This document shows positions 12,505 through 24,732 of a DNA stretch of 64,000 bases, one piece after another. Numbering within the stretch: position 1 is the stretch's first letter; each line of letters opens with the position of its first letter. The translations under genes were made by a program, and so were the position numbers. Origin of the DNA: Diospyros lotus (lineage: Eukaryota > Streptophyta > Magnoliopsida > Ericales > Ebenaceae); the NCBI RefSeq assembly GCF_014633365.1, contig NC_068346.1:17877030-17941029 (forward strand). The letters run 5' to 3'. The notes below the pieces were generated by a model. That model searched no databases. It saw nothing but the letters and a program-made list of their open reading frames with translations, and was not told where the DNA came from.

Positions 12505-12520
12505 CTCCTTCTAGCGCCAA
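12505..12520 (-). other. Primer-binding-site-like sequence of the Gypsy element
   Basis: On the minus strand TTGGCGCTAGAAGG lies two bases inside the 5' LTR end, where the tRNA primer anneals. The priming tRNA is not identified here. Confidence 0.6.
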
Positions 12521-12522
12521 AA

Positions 12523-13805
12523 TGTAGACGTTTGGGATTGGTCGACTGTGATCCGTCAACCCGCATTGATTAAATAAACACGAATACGAAGGGAAGAAAC
12601 AAACGGCACAAATAAAAAACAATACGTAAGAGAATTTTTATGTGGTTGGGACAAGACGATGCTTATTCCACGGTTGTTCTCTAATAATTTCGGCAGCGTA
12701 ACAGTATGTGATTGATCCTATCTCCATACAATGGTGTTTTGACCCATATTTATAGAGTGGGGTGTTTACAATTTTGATGACTTTTAAATATAACAGGATA
12801 ATATCACAGAGATAATTTGTCCTTATCAGCTCCACAAAATTGGGAATAGATTTCGCATTGTTGGGGATGTGGTTTGCTCTAGATAAAGCAGGTGGGCCTT
12901 GCCTCCAGTTATTACGTGGCCTTTTTGTCTTGCGAGCTAAATGGTCGATCTGTGAGCTGAATGTAGGGGTGGGCAAAAAAATCGATAAACCACGGAAATC
13001 GTCTGCACCAAACCGCGTGATTTTTTGGAGAGATCGGTTCGGTCTAGTTTGAGAAATCCCCAAACTATGCGGTTTGTGAATTTCTCAGTTTGGTTAAAAC
13101 CGAACCAGCCAAGTAGTGTGTTAATAAAAAAAATTAAAAAAATTAAAAATATATAAAATGCATTATTATAAAAATGAAAGCAATGTTTTCCTAGTTTTAT
13201 TTTAAAAAAATGAAAACAAGAACAAGAAACCAAAAACAAAAAGCATTATTAAACATTCCCTTAGTTTATTAATCAAGGTTCCAGTTCAATGATGCAGTGA
13301 TGAGGACTAAATTGCAATCTTCCAAGATAATCACTACTTGGTTGTGTATGTCTAAAATTTGTTTTCATTTGTAGGTATAATTTTAGATTTTGTTTGGTAG
13401 TTAGTATTGATTTTATTATTTTACTTAAAAATTCATAAGGTACTAGATAAAGTAGCTGAGGAAGCACCAAACCGCGGAAACTACACCAGACCGCATCGCA
13501 AAATGCGGTGCGGTCTGGTGCGGTTTTTGGCACCAAATTAGATCGCGTGGTCTGATTTAATGCCAAACTGCATGTGCAGTTTGGTGAATTATATGTCCCC
13601 TAAACTGCCCAAACCGCACCATGCCCACCCCTAGTTGAATGCATGACTGGGAGCTTGCATGATTTCATGGCTCAAGCTTGGAGTAGGCCACATGCGACCT
13701 GGCTTTGACGACCTCAACCTTGGGCCTATTTGGGCTTCAGGAGATTGGGTCGGCCTGTTGGATCGAGTCCAACCCGCTTCATGCGATCAGAAAATACATA
13801 TAATA
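12523..13805 (-). repeat. 5' LTR of the deleted Gypsy element, interrupted by a hAT element
   Basis: After removal of the 670-bp insert and one 8-bp duplication, the LTR is 605 bp, the same length as its partner at 7766-8370. Confidence 0.88.
12964..13633. mobile_element. Non-autonomous hAT element (670 bp)
   Basis: The ends are TAGGGGTGGGCA and its exact inverse TGCCCACCCCTA. It is flanked by 8-bp duplications GCTGAATG (12956-12963) and GTTGAATG (13634-13641), differing at one base. The 12-bp inverted repeats and 8-bp duplication are hAT hallmarks. The insertion point is shown directly by the intact partner LTR. The interior has inverted GCACCAAACCGC/GCGGTTTGGTGC-like stretches and no transposase. 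Confidence 0.9.
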
Positions 13806-14405
13806 GTTTATAATTTGAACACCTTGAGAAGTTCTACAAAATAGAGAACAAATAACAAGATTGATTTCTTATAAAGAAAAGAGAGATAGAAAGAATGAAA
13901 AAAAAAATAATATAAGCACTTATTCTCTCTTTTTCTAATTGAAGATGAAAGTTTATAAAAACTTTTTGGCTCAAGACAATAGAAAGTATTCAAGAACGAC
14001 AGTCTTGTATCTTCATCTTCATCTCCTTTTATAGTTGTTGTCTAAAGAGTAAGATCTACATAGACAACTTTCTTTTTTTTTATATATATATAAAAAATCA
14101 TTAAAAATATTCAAATATCAAGATAAATGATTGGGGTAAAATTTTGAACTTTTTGAAGCCTTAACGGTCCAAACTATGCATTAAAAGCACTTGTAACGGG
14201 TAGTTCAACTTCTAGTTTAACAGCTCTATTTTTAAGTATCGGCACAAAATTAATTGACTAATTTTGGCTCTTAGTCGAGTAATTTTGTTATTAGTCAACT
14301 AACAGATTTCAATAATCGAGTAACTTTTGTCTACACTCTATTATACTCTTAAACTACTCGATTGAACTCAATAGATACTTGATTATATATACACTGCATG
14401 CTGCC

Positions 14406-17400
14406 TGTAATACCCAAGAACTTCAGGTCAATTGGGAAATAAGTATTTTATTAAAAAAATGGGATTTAGGGAAAATCGGTATCAGAATAGCCCGAGAGAT
14501 TGATCGAATCGACTGTAAGGAGTGCCTTGGAGCTGAGATGCCTAAGGAAAATGATATGGAATTGTCGAGTATTTCGAGGTATAATTTATGGCATCAAAAG
14601 AAATTGGATCGAAAACAGTTTTCAATACAGCTGTGATTTAGGTTGAAAAATCGAATAATTGTAGGGGGCTTTCGAGAAGTCAATGGAACCCCGAGTAGCG
14701 TCATATTTAGTATGTAAAGCAACTTTTCAGTGGTTTTAGGAAAAACAAAAGGTTTGCGACCAAAATGAAGATTCGGGCCTAAGTGTAATTTCTCGAATTT
14801 TTTTGAGGGAGGTCGAAATGGCATTTTTTTTTTATTTTTGGGGGAGAAATGAAAGGATTAGAACTTGAGAGTCTCATTGGAAATTAGGAAAAGTTCAGGG
14901 GCTTTGCGAAAAAGGGCCAAACCATAAGCGACAAAATAGGTGGGGCAAAAGTGAAAAAAAAACCAAAAAAGGTTGGCAATGGGAAACCGACCAAGCCACT
15001 ATCGGTCGCTGGTCGCTGGCTGTCGATTTCAACCACAGGGAACACGAGGGGGTTGGTCAGGAATGCTTTAAGGTCGAGCTTGGGTCGACAACAGCCATAG
15101 GGGTGGTCGAAATTTTGAGAAAATCGATCGAAAATCTGGTCGATTTGTCAAAGCTCTGTAAATCATTTTTTTGGTCGGATAAGGGTGCTTCTAGGTCGAT
15201 CTAGGGGAGGTAGAGACGTCTAAGGCGTTGGATTAAGTGGGCAAAGGCATTTCAAAGCTCGGTTTTGGCTATAAATAGAGGTCGAAATGGCCAAGAACTT
15301 TTAGAGAATTAAAGCTCAAATCGAAGGCGTTTGAGTAACAAGGATAGAGGGATTTTGATCCTTGAGAGTAGTAGAGCATTTCTGAAAATTTTGGTGAGCA
15401 AAGGAGTAGAAAGGAGTAGTAACAAGGATGGTCTGACCGAGAATTCGAGCTGTCGGTTGGACCCCTTCCGTCCATCCTTTCGAGCCATTCCAAGCACCTT
15501 CTTGATTGACTAGGCCTGTAGATTGTCAAGATGCAAAAATCCAGCATCGTCGGTGTGCCGGAGCCGAGGAAGAAGATCGAAGAGTGAAGCTCACGCGTTT
15601 TCTCCTGCTCGCAGATCACGCACGGTGGGTGCGGGCTCGTGAAGGGCTGGAAAAATCTAGAAAAATTCTTGGAAAATAGAGAAAAATAAGATCTAGGTGT
15701 TTGTGCAAAAAGTTTTGGAGTTAGTTTTTCTAGTTTCTCGATTTTACGTGCAAACAAAGCATCGGGGTAAGTTCTGGAATTTTATTTTGAAGTTCTTATC
15801 ATATTATGAATTGTTGTAGAGAAAGATTTGAGGAATTAGTTAAGGAAGTATTTATTTGGAATATTAGAGAGGAAAATAGGTGAAAAAAAGAGAAATATGA
15901 AGAAATTATGAGGAAAAATAAGTTTTACCACTTACTTAAATGAATATGATGATTATGATGCTTTGAGGCTTAAGATGAAATGACTTGTGCGAATTTTGAG
16001 GTTGGCACGAAAATTGAGGTTGGGCACACAAATTGAAGCAGTGCATGTTTTTTGAGGTACCCTAAATTTTGTCAAAATTGAGAGTTTTTACCCCAAACTT
16101 GATTTATTGTGAGTGTTTTTACTTTAAAATTTGATTTGATTCTATCTTAAACTTGATTTGATTACATGCAAAGTTTTGTTGCATGTCAACGGTTTTAACC
16201 TAAGATGGTTGGTTTCATACGAGTTTGTCCCGAAATATTTTATGCATGTGCATTGAATTTTGAGCAATAAATTATGTACATGAAATATTGTTTCGTATGA
16301 TGCATTGAATCATGGTATGTGGCATCGACATGTTTTTTTTAGTTGGATGTCAACATAGGATGTTGCCCCGATAGTGTAGCCATAATTCCCCAATGATGTT
16401 TTTCGGAATAACGTACAAGGATATCTCGTGTTGTGTGCTATGATGACTACCTGGGTTTCGTGTCGGGCTAGGTGGCTAGGGAATTTACACTAGGGTGACT
16501 GATTGTACATGTGGGATAGGATGTCAACTTATGATGTGGCAATTGAGTGATAGCACTAGGGAAGCGTGCCAAGCGAAAATGCTCATTTGTGACAGGGGAT
16601 GAGAGTGGACACCACCCTTGCGAGTTGACAAGTGAAGTGGTGGGGCTGAGAACGTACAGATTCCCGGAGTAGCTCAAGTGGTGGGGCTACGAGTGGACGC
16701 CACCCTAGGGACCATTGAGCGGTAGTATTGTTTCCAAGATGGACATGGATTCCCAAGATGGTGTTGATCATCATGTGGCCAGGATTGTGTTGACGTGATC
16801 CGAAATGCTTCTGAGTGGGAATGTAATGATGATGGGATGATTCCTGAGTTCATGCATTGATGTTCCCCCCTCTTAAGCTAGGACTGTGTTATGCCAATGT
16901 GTTGATGTGATTACGTTACCTTTAGAGATATGACATTTTCCCTGGTTAAGGTTAAGTGTTGTGTGGAATTTTCTTAGGCAGGGATTTGTCATGATATTTA
17001 AGTTGTTTCATGTCTTGCATACATTTATGAAAATATTTTGAATTCTCACTTAGATGATTCAGCATCTTATTTTGAACTTTGTCCCTGGAATATTCTAACG
17101 TTCCAGGTTAAAGCAACTGTGCCAAAAGGAAAGGAATTGTCGAGAATTGACGGCAACTTGTAGGTGGATCGTAGCATGTCTTTTGGATTATTATGTATTT
17201 TATTTGGATGATGTGATGTTAAACAATAGCACGATTTTGATGTTATGGATGAAATAATTTCGGTTATGTACCATATCAAGTTTCAATCAAGCTTCCACCT
17301 TTATGATGATATTACCTGTCTTAACTTAATGATTCTAAGTTTGAGAAGGTGATACAGGATTATTGGGGAACGATTTATATTATCTATTGGTGGAAAAATA

Positions 17401-17465
17401 TATACCCCCAAAATCCGTGAGTTATTTATTCATATAACGCCCCTTGGGATGAGTGGGGTGTTACA
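14406..17465 (+). repeat. 5' LTR (3060 bp) of the LARD-like element
   Basis: Runs from TGTAATACCCAAGAACTTC to GAGTGGGGTGTTACA and is colinear with 18764-21871. Small reading frames inside it recur in the partner with disruptions, so they are not taken as genes. Confidence 0.85.
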
Positions 17466-17467
17466 GT

Positions 17468-17479
17468 TGGTATCAGAGC
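17468..17479 (+). other. Initiator-Met tRNA primer binding site
   Basis: TGGTATCAGAGC begins three bases after the 5' LTR end. The same LTR-end/primer phrase recurs imperfectly 73 bp further on (17534-17552, TTACAGTTGGTACCAAAGC). Confidence 0.85.
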
Positions 17480-18763
17480 TTAACCCTATTTGGAGATTTG
17501 GGGAATAACAACTTGAAGATTTAAGTAGTTTTGTTACAGTTGGTACCAAAGCGAACGTTTATTTGGAGACTTAGAAAAAAGCCTGACTTGGAGACTTAAG
17601 GGGATCTGATACAGTTAAAATTAGTCAAAAACCCTGATTGAAGACTCAAGGGTACTAGTGGAAATTGAGAATGATCGAGTTTGGAATAATTTGGTATAGA
17701 TCGAGGATCCTAGGGAATGGAAAACTTAGGATAGTTTGGTTAGTGTTTTTGAGAATAGAATTTGAAAATTTTGACGTTTGATTTTGATGATGGATAGTGA
17801 GATAAAGATCTCGAAATTGGTGAAATAGGGATTGAGGTAAAGTTAACTCGAGGAAACGACTCATGTGAACGAGTCGAGTATGTTGGGTTTAGTATCGACT
17901 TAGAGGATGATATAGTCAAGGTATAGTCTCGAACTTCGTAGAGGTTTTTAGAGTTAGAAATTTTAACGGTTTATTATATGGGTAGGTTACCCCTAAGACG
18001 ATCGCGTTGAAGCTGAAAACCATTAGCAAGATTAAGGTTTCCTCTAAGAGAGTTTGGCGATGATTAAAGAAAGTGTTCTTCTTTTTCAAATAATGTATAC
18101 TCGGGAAACATATCATGATAAGCTTTGTATCAGGATGGGTCGTATGACTGCTTTGGGAGACTAGCTGAATTTAGAGTTACTTTAGTTTATTAGAATCTCG
18201 TATTAACAACTATTTTGTAGGAACCATATACATTTGGAAATCTCAAGGATTCTAGGGGTTTTGGAATTTGGAATCAATGATTGTGGAGTTGAGGTAAGTC
18301 TATTTCATGGAATTCTTATATCAATCTTGAGAATATTCAGGTAAGGATTAATGGTCAATAGTGACAAAAGAAATCGGATATTATGTGAGAGGGATGTGAA
18401 GATTTCAATTAGATTTCGGTTGATAATGAAGGTTGAATTACAAAATGAAATTTGGGAGATAAATGGAATTAGTCAAGAATTTTTAAGGATCTCTCAATGT
18501 TACAATTAGAAAAGATTTCGAATGATATGAGTCGTTTTGGAATAAGGATGATCGCCTGTAAAGAATTACAACGAGAAATTCTTGGAACCATGGCATGCCT
18601 CGTAAGGTTGGATCGTAGGATAATGCAAATTAGGGATTTGCCAAAAGATTAGTGATAATATGTGATTGAGGTAATTGGATGATTTTGAGAGTTGTTACTA
18701 ATATTGGTGATTTGATTTGCAGAGAGCAAAATTTCGAGAAAGAAATTTCTTGAGAGGGGAGAA
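17480..18763 (+). other. Internal region of the LARD-like element, no coding capacity seen
   Basis: A-and-G-rich sequence with repeated GAGACTTAAG-like phrases. No gag, protease, reverse transcriptase or integrase motif was seen. It ends in the purine-rich tract TGAGAGGGGAGAA, the likely polypurine tract, directly before the 3' LTR. Confidence 0.7.
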
Positions 18764-21700
18764 TGCAATACCTAAGAACTTTGGGTTAATTGGGAAATAA
18801 GTATTTTATTAGAAAAATGGGATTTAGGGAAAATTGGTATCAATATAGCTCGAGAGATTGACCGAATCGACTGTAGGGAGTGCCCTGGAGCCGAGATGCC
18901 TAAAGAAAATGATATAGAATTATCGAGTATTTTGAGGTATAATTTATGGCATCAAAAGAAATTGGATCGAAAATAATTTTTAGTACAGCTAAAATACAGC
19001 TGTGATTTAGGCTGAAAAACTGAATAATTATAGGGGACTTTCGGGAAGTCAACAAAACCCCGAGTAGGTTCATATTTAGTATGTAGAACAACTTTTCAGT
19101 GGTTTCAGGAAGAAACAAAAAGGTTTGCAGCCAAAACAAAAATTTAGGCCTAAGTGTAATTTCTCGAATTTGCCCAATAAAGGTTGAAATGGCATTTTGT
19201 CTGGATTTTCGGGGGAGAAATGAAAGGATTAGAACTTGAGGGTCTCATTGGAAATTAGGAAAAGTTCAGGGGCTTTGTGAAAAAGGGTCAAACCATAAGC
19301 GACAAAACAAGTGGAGCAAAAGTGCAAAAAAAAAAAACAAAAAAATATTGGCAATGGGAAACCGACTAAGCCGCTGTCGGTCATCGGTCATCGGCTGTCT
19401 ATTTCGGCCACGGGGAACACGAGGAGGTTGGTTGGGGATGCTTTAAGGTCGAGCTTGGGCCGACAACAGCCACAAGGGTGGCCGAAATTTTGAGAAAATC
19501 GACCGAAAATCTGATCGATTTGTCAAAGCTCTATATATCGCTTTTGTGGTTAGATAAGGATGCTTCTAGGTCGGTCTAGGGGAAGTAGAGACGTCTAAGG
19601 TGTTGGATTAAGCGGCCAAGGGGGTTTCAAAGCTCGGTTTTGGCTATAAGTGGGGGTCGAAGTGGCCGAGAACTTTTAGAGAATTAAAGCTCTAATCGAA
19701 GGCGTTTGAGTAGCAAGGATAGAGAGCTTTTGATACTTGAGAGTAGTAGAGCATTTCTGGACATTTTGGTGAGCAAATGGGTAGAAACGAGCGAGATTCG
19801 TAGCTTCGCGGGAGCCCTAGGCGGACGATCTGGCCGAGACTTCGAGCTGCCAGTTGGACCCCTTCCGGTCATCCTTTCGAGCCATTCCAGGTACCATCTT
19901 GATCGACCAGGCCTGTAGATTGTCAAGATGGAAAAATCTAGCATCGCTAGTGTGCCGGAGTAGGGGAAAAAGACCAGAGCGTGAGGCTCATGTGCCTTCT
20001 CCCACTCGCAGATCACGCGCGGAGCATGCGAGTGTGTGAAAGGCCGAAAAAATCTAGAAAAATTCTTGAAAAATCGAGAAAAATAACATCTAGGTGTTTG
20101 TACAAAAAGTTTTGGAGTTGGCCTTTCCAGTTTCTCGATGTTTGTAATAACTAGCCTCGTTTTACGTGCAAACGAAGCATCGAGGTAAGTTTTGGAATTT
20201 TATTTTGAAGTTCTTAGCATATCATGAATTATTGTGGAGAAAGATTTGAGGAATTAATTAAGTATTTATTTGGAATATTAGAGAGAAAAATGACAGAAAA
20301 ATAGAGAAATATGAAGAAATTAAAAGGAAAAATAGGTTTTGACACTTATTTAAATGAATATGATGATTAGGGTGCTTTGAGGCTTAAGGTGAAGTGACTT
20401 GTGCGAATTTTGAGATTGGCACGAAAATCGAGCTCGGACACAAAAATCAAGGTAGTGCACGTTTTTCAAGATACCCTGAATTTTGTCAAAGGTGAGAGTT
20501 TTTACCCCAAACTTGATTTATTGTGAGTGTTCTTGCTTTAAAAATTGATTTGATTCTATATTAAACTTGATTTGATTACATGTAAAGGTTTTATTGCATG
20601 TCAATGGTTTTAACCTATGATGGTTGGTTTCATATAGGTTTGTCCCGAAATATTTTATGCATGTGCATTGAATTTTGTGCGATAAATTATGTACACGAAA
20701 TGTTATTTTATATGATGTATTGAATCATGGTATGTGGTATTGGCATATTTTTTTTTTATGGGATGTCAATCTGGGATGTTATCCCGATAGTGTAGCCGTA
20801 ATTCCCCAAGGGTGTTTATCAGAATGACGTATAGGGGAATCTCGTGTTGTGTGTTGGGATAACTACCTGGGGTTCCGTGCCGGGTTGGGTGTCCAGGGAA
20901 GTTACACTAAGGTGATTGGTTGTATATGTGGGATGGGATGTCAACTTATGATGTCGCATTTGAGTGATAACACTAGAAAAACGTGCCAATAGAAAATGTC
21001 CATTTGTGATGGGGGCTGAGAGTGGACACCACCCTTGCGAGTCCACAAGTGGCGTGGCTAAGAGTGTACACCATCCTGGACTAACTCAAGTGGCAGGGCT
21101 GCGAGTGGACACCACCCTAGGGGCCATTGAGCGGTAGTATTGTTTCCGAGGTGGACGTGGATTCCCAGGATGGTGTTGATCATCATGTAGTCAGGATTGT
21201 GTTGACATGATCTAGAATGCTTCTGAGTGAGAACATAATGATGATTGGGTGATTCCCGAGTTCATGCATTGATGTTCCCCCCTCTTAAGCTAGGACTGTA
21301 TTATGCTAATATGTCGATGTGGTTGTGTTGCTTTTAAAGAGATTGCATTTTCCCCAGTTAGGGTTAAGTGCTATGTGGGATTTTCTTGGGCGGGGATTTA
21401 TCGTGATATTTAAGTTATTTCATGTCTTGCATACATTCATGAAAATATCTTGAATTCTCACTTAGATGATTCAACATCTTATTTTGGACTTTGTCCTTGG
21501 AATATTCTAACGTTTCAGGTGAAAATAACGGTGCCAAAGGGAAAGGAATTGCCGAGGATTGACGGCAACTTGTAAGTGGATCGAGCATGTCTTTTGGATT
21601 ATTATGTATTTTATTTGGATGATGTAATGTTAAACGATGGTACGGTTTTGATGTTATGGATGAAATGATTTCGATTATGTACCATATCATGTTTCGATCT

Positions 21701-24326
21701 AGTTTCCGCATTTATGATGATATTATATGCCTTAGCTTAATGATTTTAAGTTTGAGAAGGTGATATGAGATTGTCGGGGAACGATTTATATTATCTATTG
21801 ATGGAAAAATATATATCCTCGAAATCCGTAAGTTATTTATTCATATAATGCCCCTCGGGAGGAGCAGGGTGTGTAATACCCGAGAATGATTTGAGGTCAT
21901 AAATAATATTTAATGAAGGGCATAAATGGAATTTTTGGAAAAATGAGGCTATATGGTACACTATCGCAGCTTTGGATGACTGAATTAGTCGGAAGGAGTA
22001 CCCCGGACCCTAGATAGCCAAGGATAACGGTGTAACATAGATGAGTAATACGAGTTATGATTTTTAGTGGTGCAAGAAATTAGATCGGGAACAGTTTTCG
22101 GTACAGTTGTTGATCTGGCTGAGAAAATCGAATCGACGTAAGGATCATCCAAAAATTCAACGGAGCGTGTCAATGACCTATATTTTATGTATAAAACAAC
22201 CCTTAAGTGATTTTAGGTTGAAAACGAATGGATTTAAGGTCAAAACGATCAATCGGGCCTAAGTGCAATTTTCTAAATTTGCCCGAGGGAGGTCAAAACG
22301 GTAATTTTTTGGGAGTTTCGAAGTTCAAATGAGAAGTACAAATCTTGTAGGACTTAATGATGGTATTGGATAGTTCAGGGGTGCATTGAAAATGGCAGAA
22401 AAGTCATTTAAAGAAAGTGGGGGCTAAAGTGCAATTTAGCAAAAATTGCATAGTGTGAACGCAAAGGGTGAAGACGGCCGCCGCAAATCCTCGCACATGG
22501 AGGCCAAATCTGGAGATTGGGCGGTTGAGGGAGGCTTGGGGGAGGTCGTATCCGGCGGTGTGAGGCTTGGAGACCAAGTTATGGCCGTTGATTGGCCGAA
22601 ATACGATCGGTTTTTGGGTATAAAAGGGGCCGAGGGTTTTAGATTTTGGGGCGTGAAATTGAGCTTGTTTTCGGATGTTTTTGGGAGAGTGATTAAGGGA
22701 TTTCTGATCCTTGCGTCAAGGAGAAGAAAACGGGAGTGTTTTGAAGCTTTTTGGATTAGTTTGGAGGCCATACGAAGCTTGGCCGAGAATAGGTGGCGGA
22801 CCGCCTACCGCCGCGTGCAACTGGCCGTTTGGGCCATTTTTCAGTGGCCTTTCGTCCTGAAACCGGTACCCATGTGATCGACTTTAAGTGGGCTACAAGG
22901 GGGTACCCTTGTTTTGGCCATCAAAGCAATCGCCGAAGACTGGTTCAACGAAGAAGACGGTGGCGCGTGCAGCCACGCGCCAGCTTCCACACGTACCCAC
23001 GCGCCAAGCGCGTGAGGGCGCGTGACAGGGGAATTTTTGGTATTTCCTCTTCTAGTATTTTTGTTAATTTATTTTAGGAATTACCATGTTGAAATATTTT
23101 GGAAAATATTTGAGGAGATAATTATTTTGGAATTATCGAGGTGAAAATTGGGAGAAAATAGAGGAAATTATGAAAAAATTGAGGAAAATAGATTTTAATG
23201 CTTATTTAATTAAATATAATGTTTAGGAAGTATCTCGGCTTGAGGTTGAGTACAAGTTCAAGTATTTGGTGATTTGGCACGCAAATCGAGGCTATGCACG
23301 AGGATCGAGGCGATCCGAATATGTTTGAGGTGAGTGGTTTGACTCTAGTTTTACCTTGTTTCGGATATGTTTTGGTGTAAATGTAGTGAGTTCAGGTGAA
23401 CGAGCGACACGGTAGGGCACTCGAGACCAGAACTCGGGATGTTATGCTTATGCGTTTTATTCGTGTATATATGGCATCATTTACATATTGATCATGTGGT
23501 ATATTGCATCAACTGTTTTTACTTGTAAAAGAGTCTGTGCATGGCGTGTGATTTTCATATCATCGAGGTATTGATTTTCGTGTCGTTATTGGGTCCATAT
23601 GGGACGGGATGGGGTCTTCTTGACAAATGGGACAAGGTTAATTCTGGTGAACGAGTGACACGATAGGGCACTCGAGAGATTAAGTATGTCGCGGCAAGGT
23701 CAACCCCAACGGTGTGTGGAAGGTGTTTCCACGGGAGGTTGAGTATGTCAGAGAGATTTCTCAAGATAGACGTGTTTGCATGTGTCATTTTGTTTGTGTA
23801 TGCCATGCTCGTATGTTTTTCATGCATTTTGTAAACTGTTTCATGCCGTCACTTAGATGTTTTGTCATCTAACCTGGGTTATGCCCCTGGAATGTTCATT
23901 GTTTTCAGTCAGGGACTGCTGCGAGGGCAAGGACATGGCCGGTTGAAGGTCAACGGTGCTTAGATTGATAGTCGTTGTAAACTTTGGGGTTTTAGTATGT
24001 ATTTCAGTTTGTGTATGAACAATTGTACGATAACGTTGTTATCATTTGATCATTTGTATTACATATTTTGTTATGGAAATACTATGTAAGATCCTCGGTG
24101 TTTGATGTTAATGTATCCGTTGCGTTATGATATGTCTCGTTTAGCTGTTAAGATTATTGATCTTGTTAAGTTAAACGGGCAAGACTGGGGTTTTCGGGAT
24201 CTTGTGTGTGCATGTGAAGGTTGTTCATGAAACACCGCGCATGGTGATGAACTTGGAAAAAAAAGATTCCCGAAAATACCCTTATAGTGACACGCTCGAC
24301 GAGGCGGGGTGTTACAGGGTGTTACA
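18764..24326 (+). repeat. 3' LTR of the LARD-like element, split by a solo LTR
   Basis: 18764-21871 matches the 5' LTR almost to its end. The last five bases TTACA are found at 24322-24326, beyond the inserted solo LTR. Confidence 0.82.
21872..24316 (+). mobile_element. Solo LTR (2445 bp) nested in the LARD 3' LTR
   Basis: Starts TGTAATACCCGAGAATG and ends GGCGGGGTGTTACA. It is flanked by the perfect 5-bp duplication GGGTG (21867-21871 and 24317-24321). Its ends resemble the host LTR but the interior differs, so it is a related family. The 22446-22877 frame inside it shows no known domain. Confidence 0.88.
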
Positions 24327-24732
24327 CTACCAACCTAGAGATACATAAAATAATCGACTATTACACAATAATAGTTGATTAAACATCAACTTATACTCAA
24401 TTGCTCATAAAAAATACTCGATTAACACCTCATAATCATTGTTCAAACACAATTACTTAACTATGGAATTGACATACTCGACTAATACAAGATTTTACTC
24501 GATTATGCTTAATACTTAGTTGATTAAGAGGATATATCACTCGACTATCACTTTGATCACTCAATTACTTTTGATATAGTCGAAACCTTGCAATTCATAC
24601 TCAATTAATGCGAGCACTTACTCGAGTAATATTCAAACATACTCGATTTTACTTAACACCTTACTCGACTATCATTTAATCAACATATATTGTTTTGAAT
24701 ATTATCATCAAAACACTTTTCTCATTAATATC

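Larger units (their letters stand above)
7766..13805 (-). mobile_element. Ty3/Gypsy LTR retrotransposon, internally deleted, with nested insertions
   Basis: Two related 605-bp LTRs (the second once its hAT insert is removed) flank an internal region. The direct repeat GTTTA sits at 7761-7765 and 13806-13810, a perfect 5-bp target duplication. The element reads on the minus strand: 5' LTR, primer-site-like TTGGCGCTAGAAGG, gag, then abruptly the integrase C terminus, a polypurine tract and the 3' LTR. The protease, reverse transcriptase, RNase H and integrase core are gone, so it could move only with help from another element. By eye the LTRs differ at roughly one base in ten over their first 200 bases, so the insertion is old. 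Confidence 0.9.
14406..24326 (+). mobile_element. LTR retroelement with 3.1-kb LTRs and tiny internal region (LARD-like), with nested solo LTR
   Basis: Two long related copies, 14406-17465 and 18764-21871 plus 24322-24326, start TGTAATACC/TGCAATACC and end GTGTTACA or its interrupted equivalent. Between them lie only 1298 bp, with TGGTATCAGAGC (initiator-Met tRNA primer site) just after the first copy and a purine tract before the second. The flanks are CTGCC (14401-14405) and CTACC (24327-24331), a 5-bp duplication with one change. No gag or pol motif was seen. It matches the large retrotransposon derivative (LARD) idea, though LTRs of 3 kb with a 1.3-kb core are unusually lopsided. Confidence 0.82.
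7205..24732 (-). mobile_element. Decayed SIRE/Maximus-like Copia LTR, split by two large insertions
   Basis: Removing 7766-13805 (plus one GTTTA copy) and 14406-24326 (plus one copy of its target) joins 7205-7765, 13811-14405 and about 24332-24732 into one sequence of about 1.5 kb. On the minus strand it starts TGTTATTTTGATATTAATG and ends near AATTCACCAC...TTTTGGGTGT, the style of SIRE-type LTR ends. It carries many copies of a TACTCGATT(A/T) motif. Outer boundaries are approximate and no target duplication was found. The reconstruction is inferred from the nested target duplications. Confidence 0.45.

Noticed and set aside
22446..22877. 143-codon frame
   Set aside because: Lies inside a solo LTR with clear ends and shows no domain.
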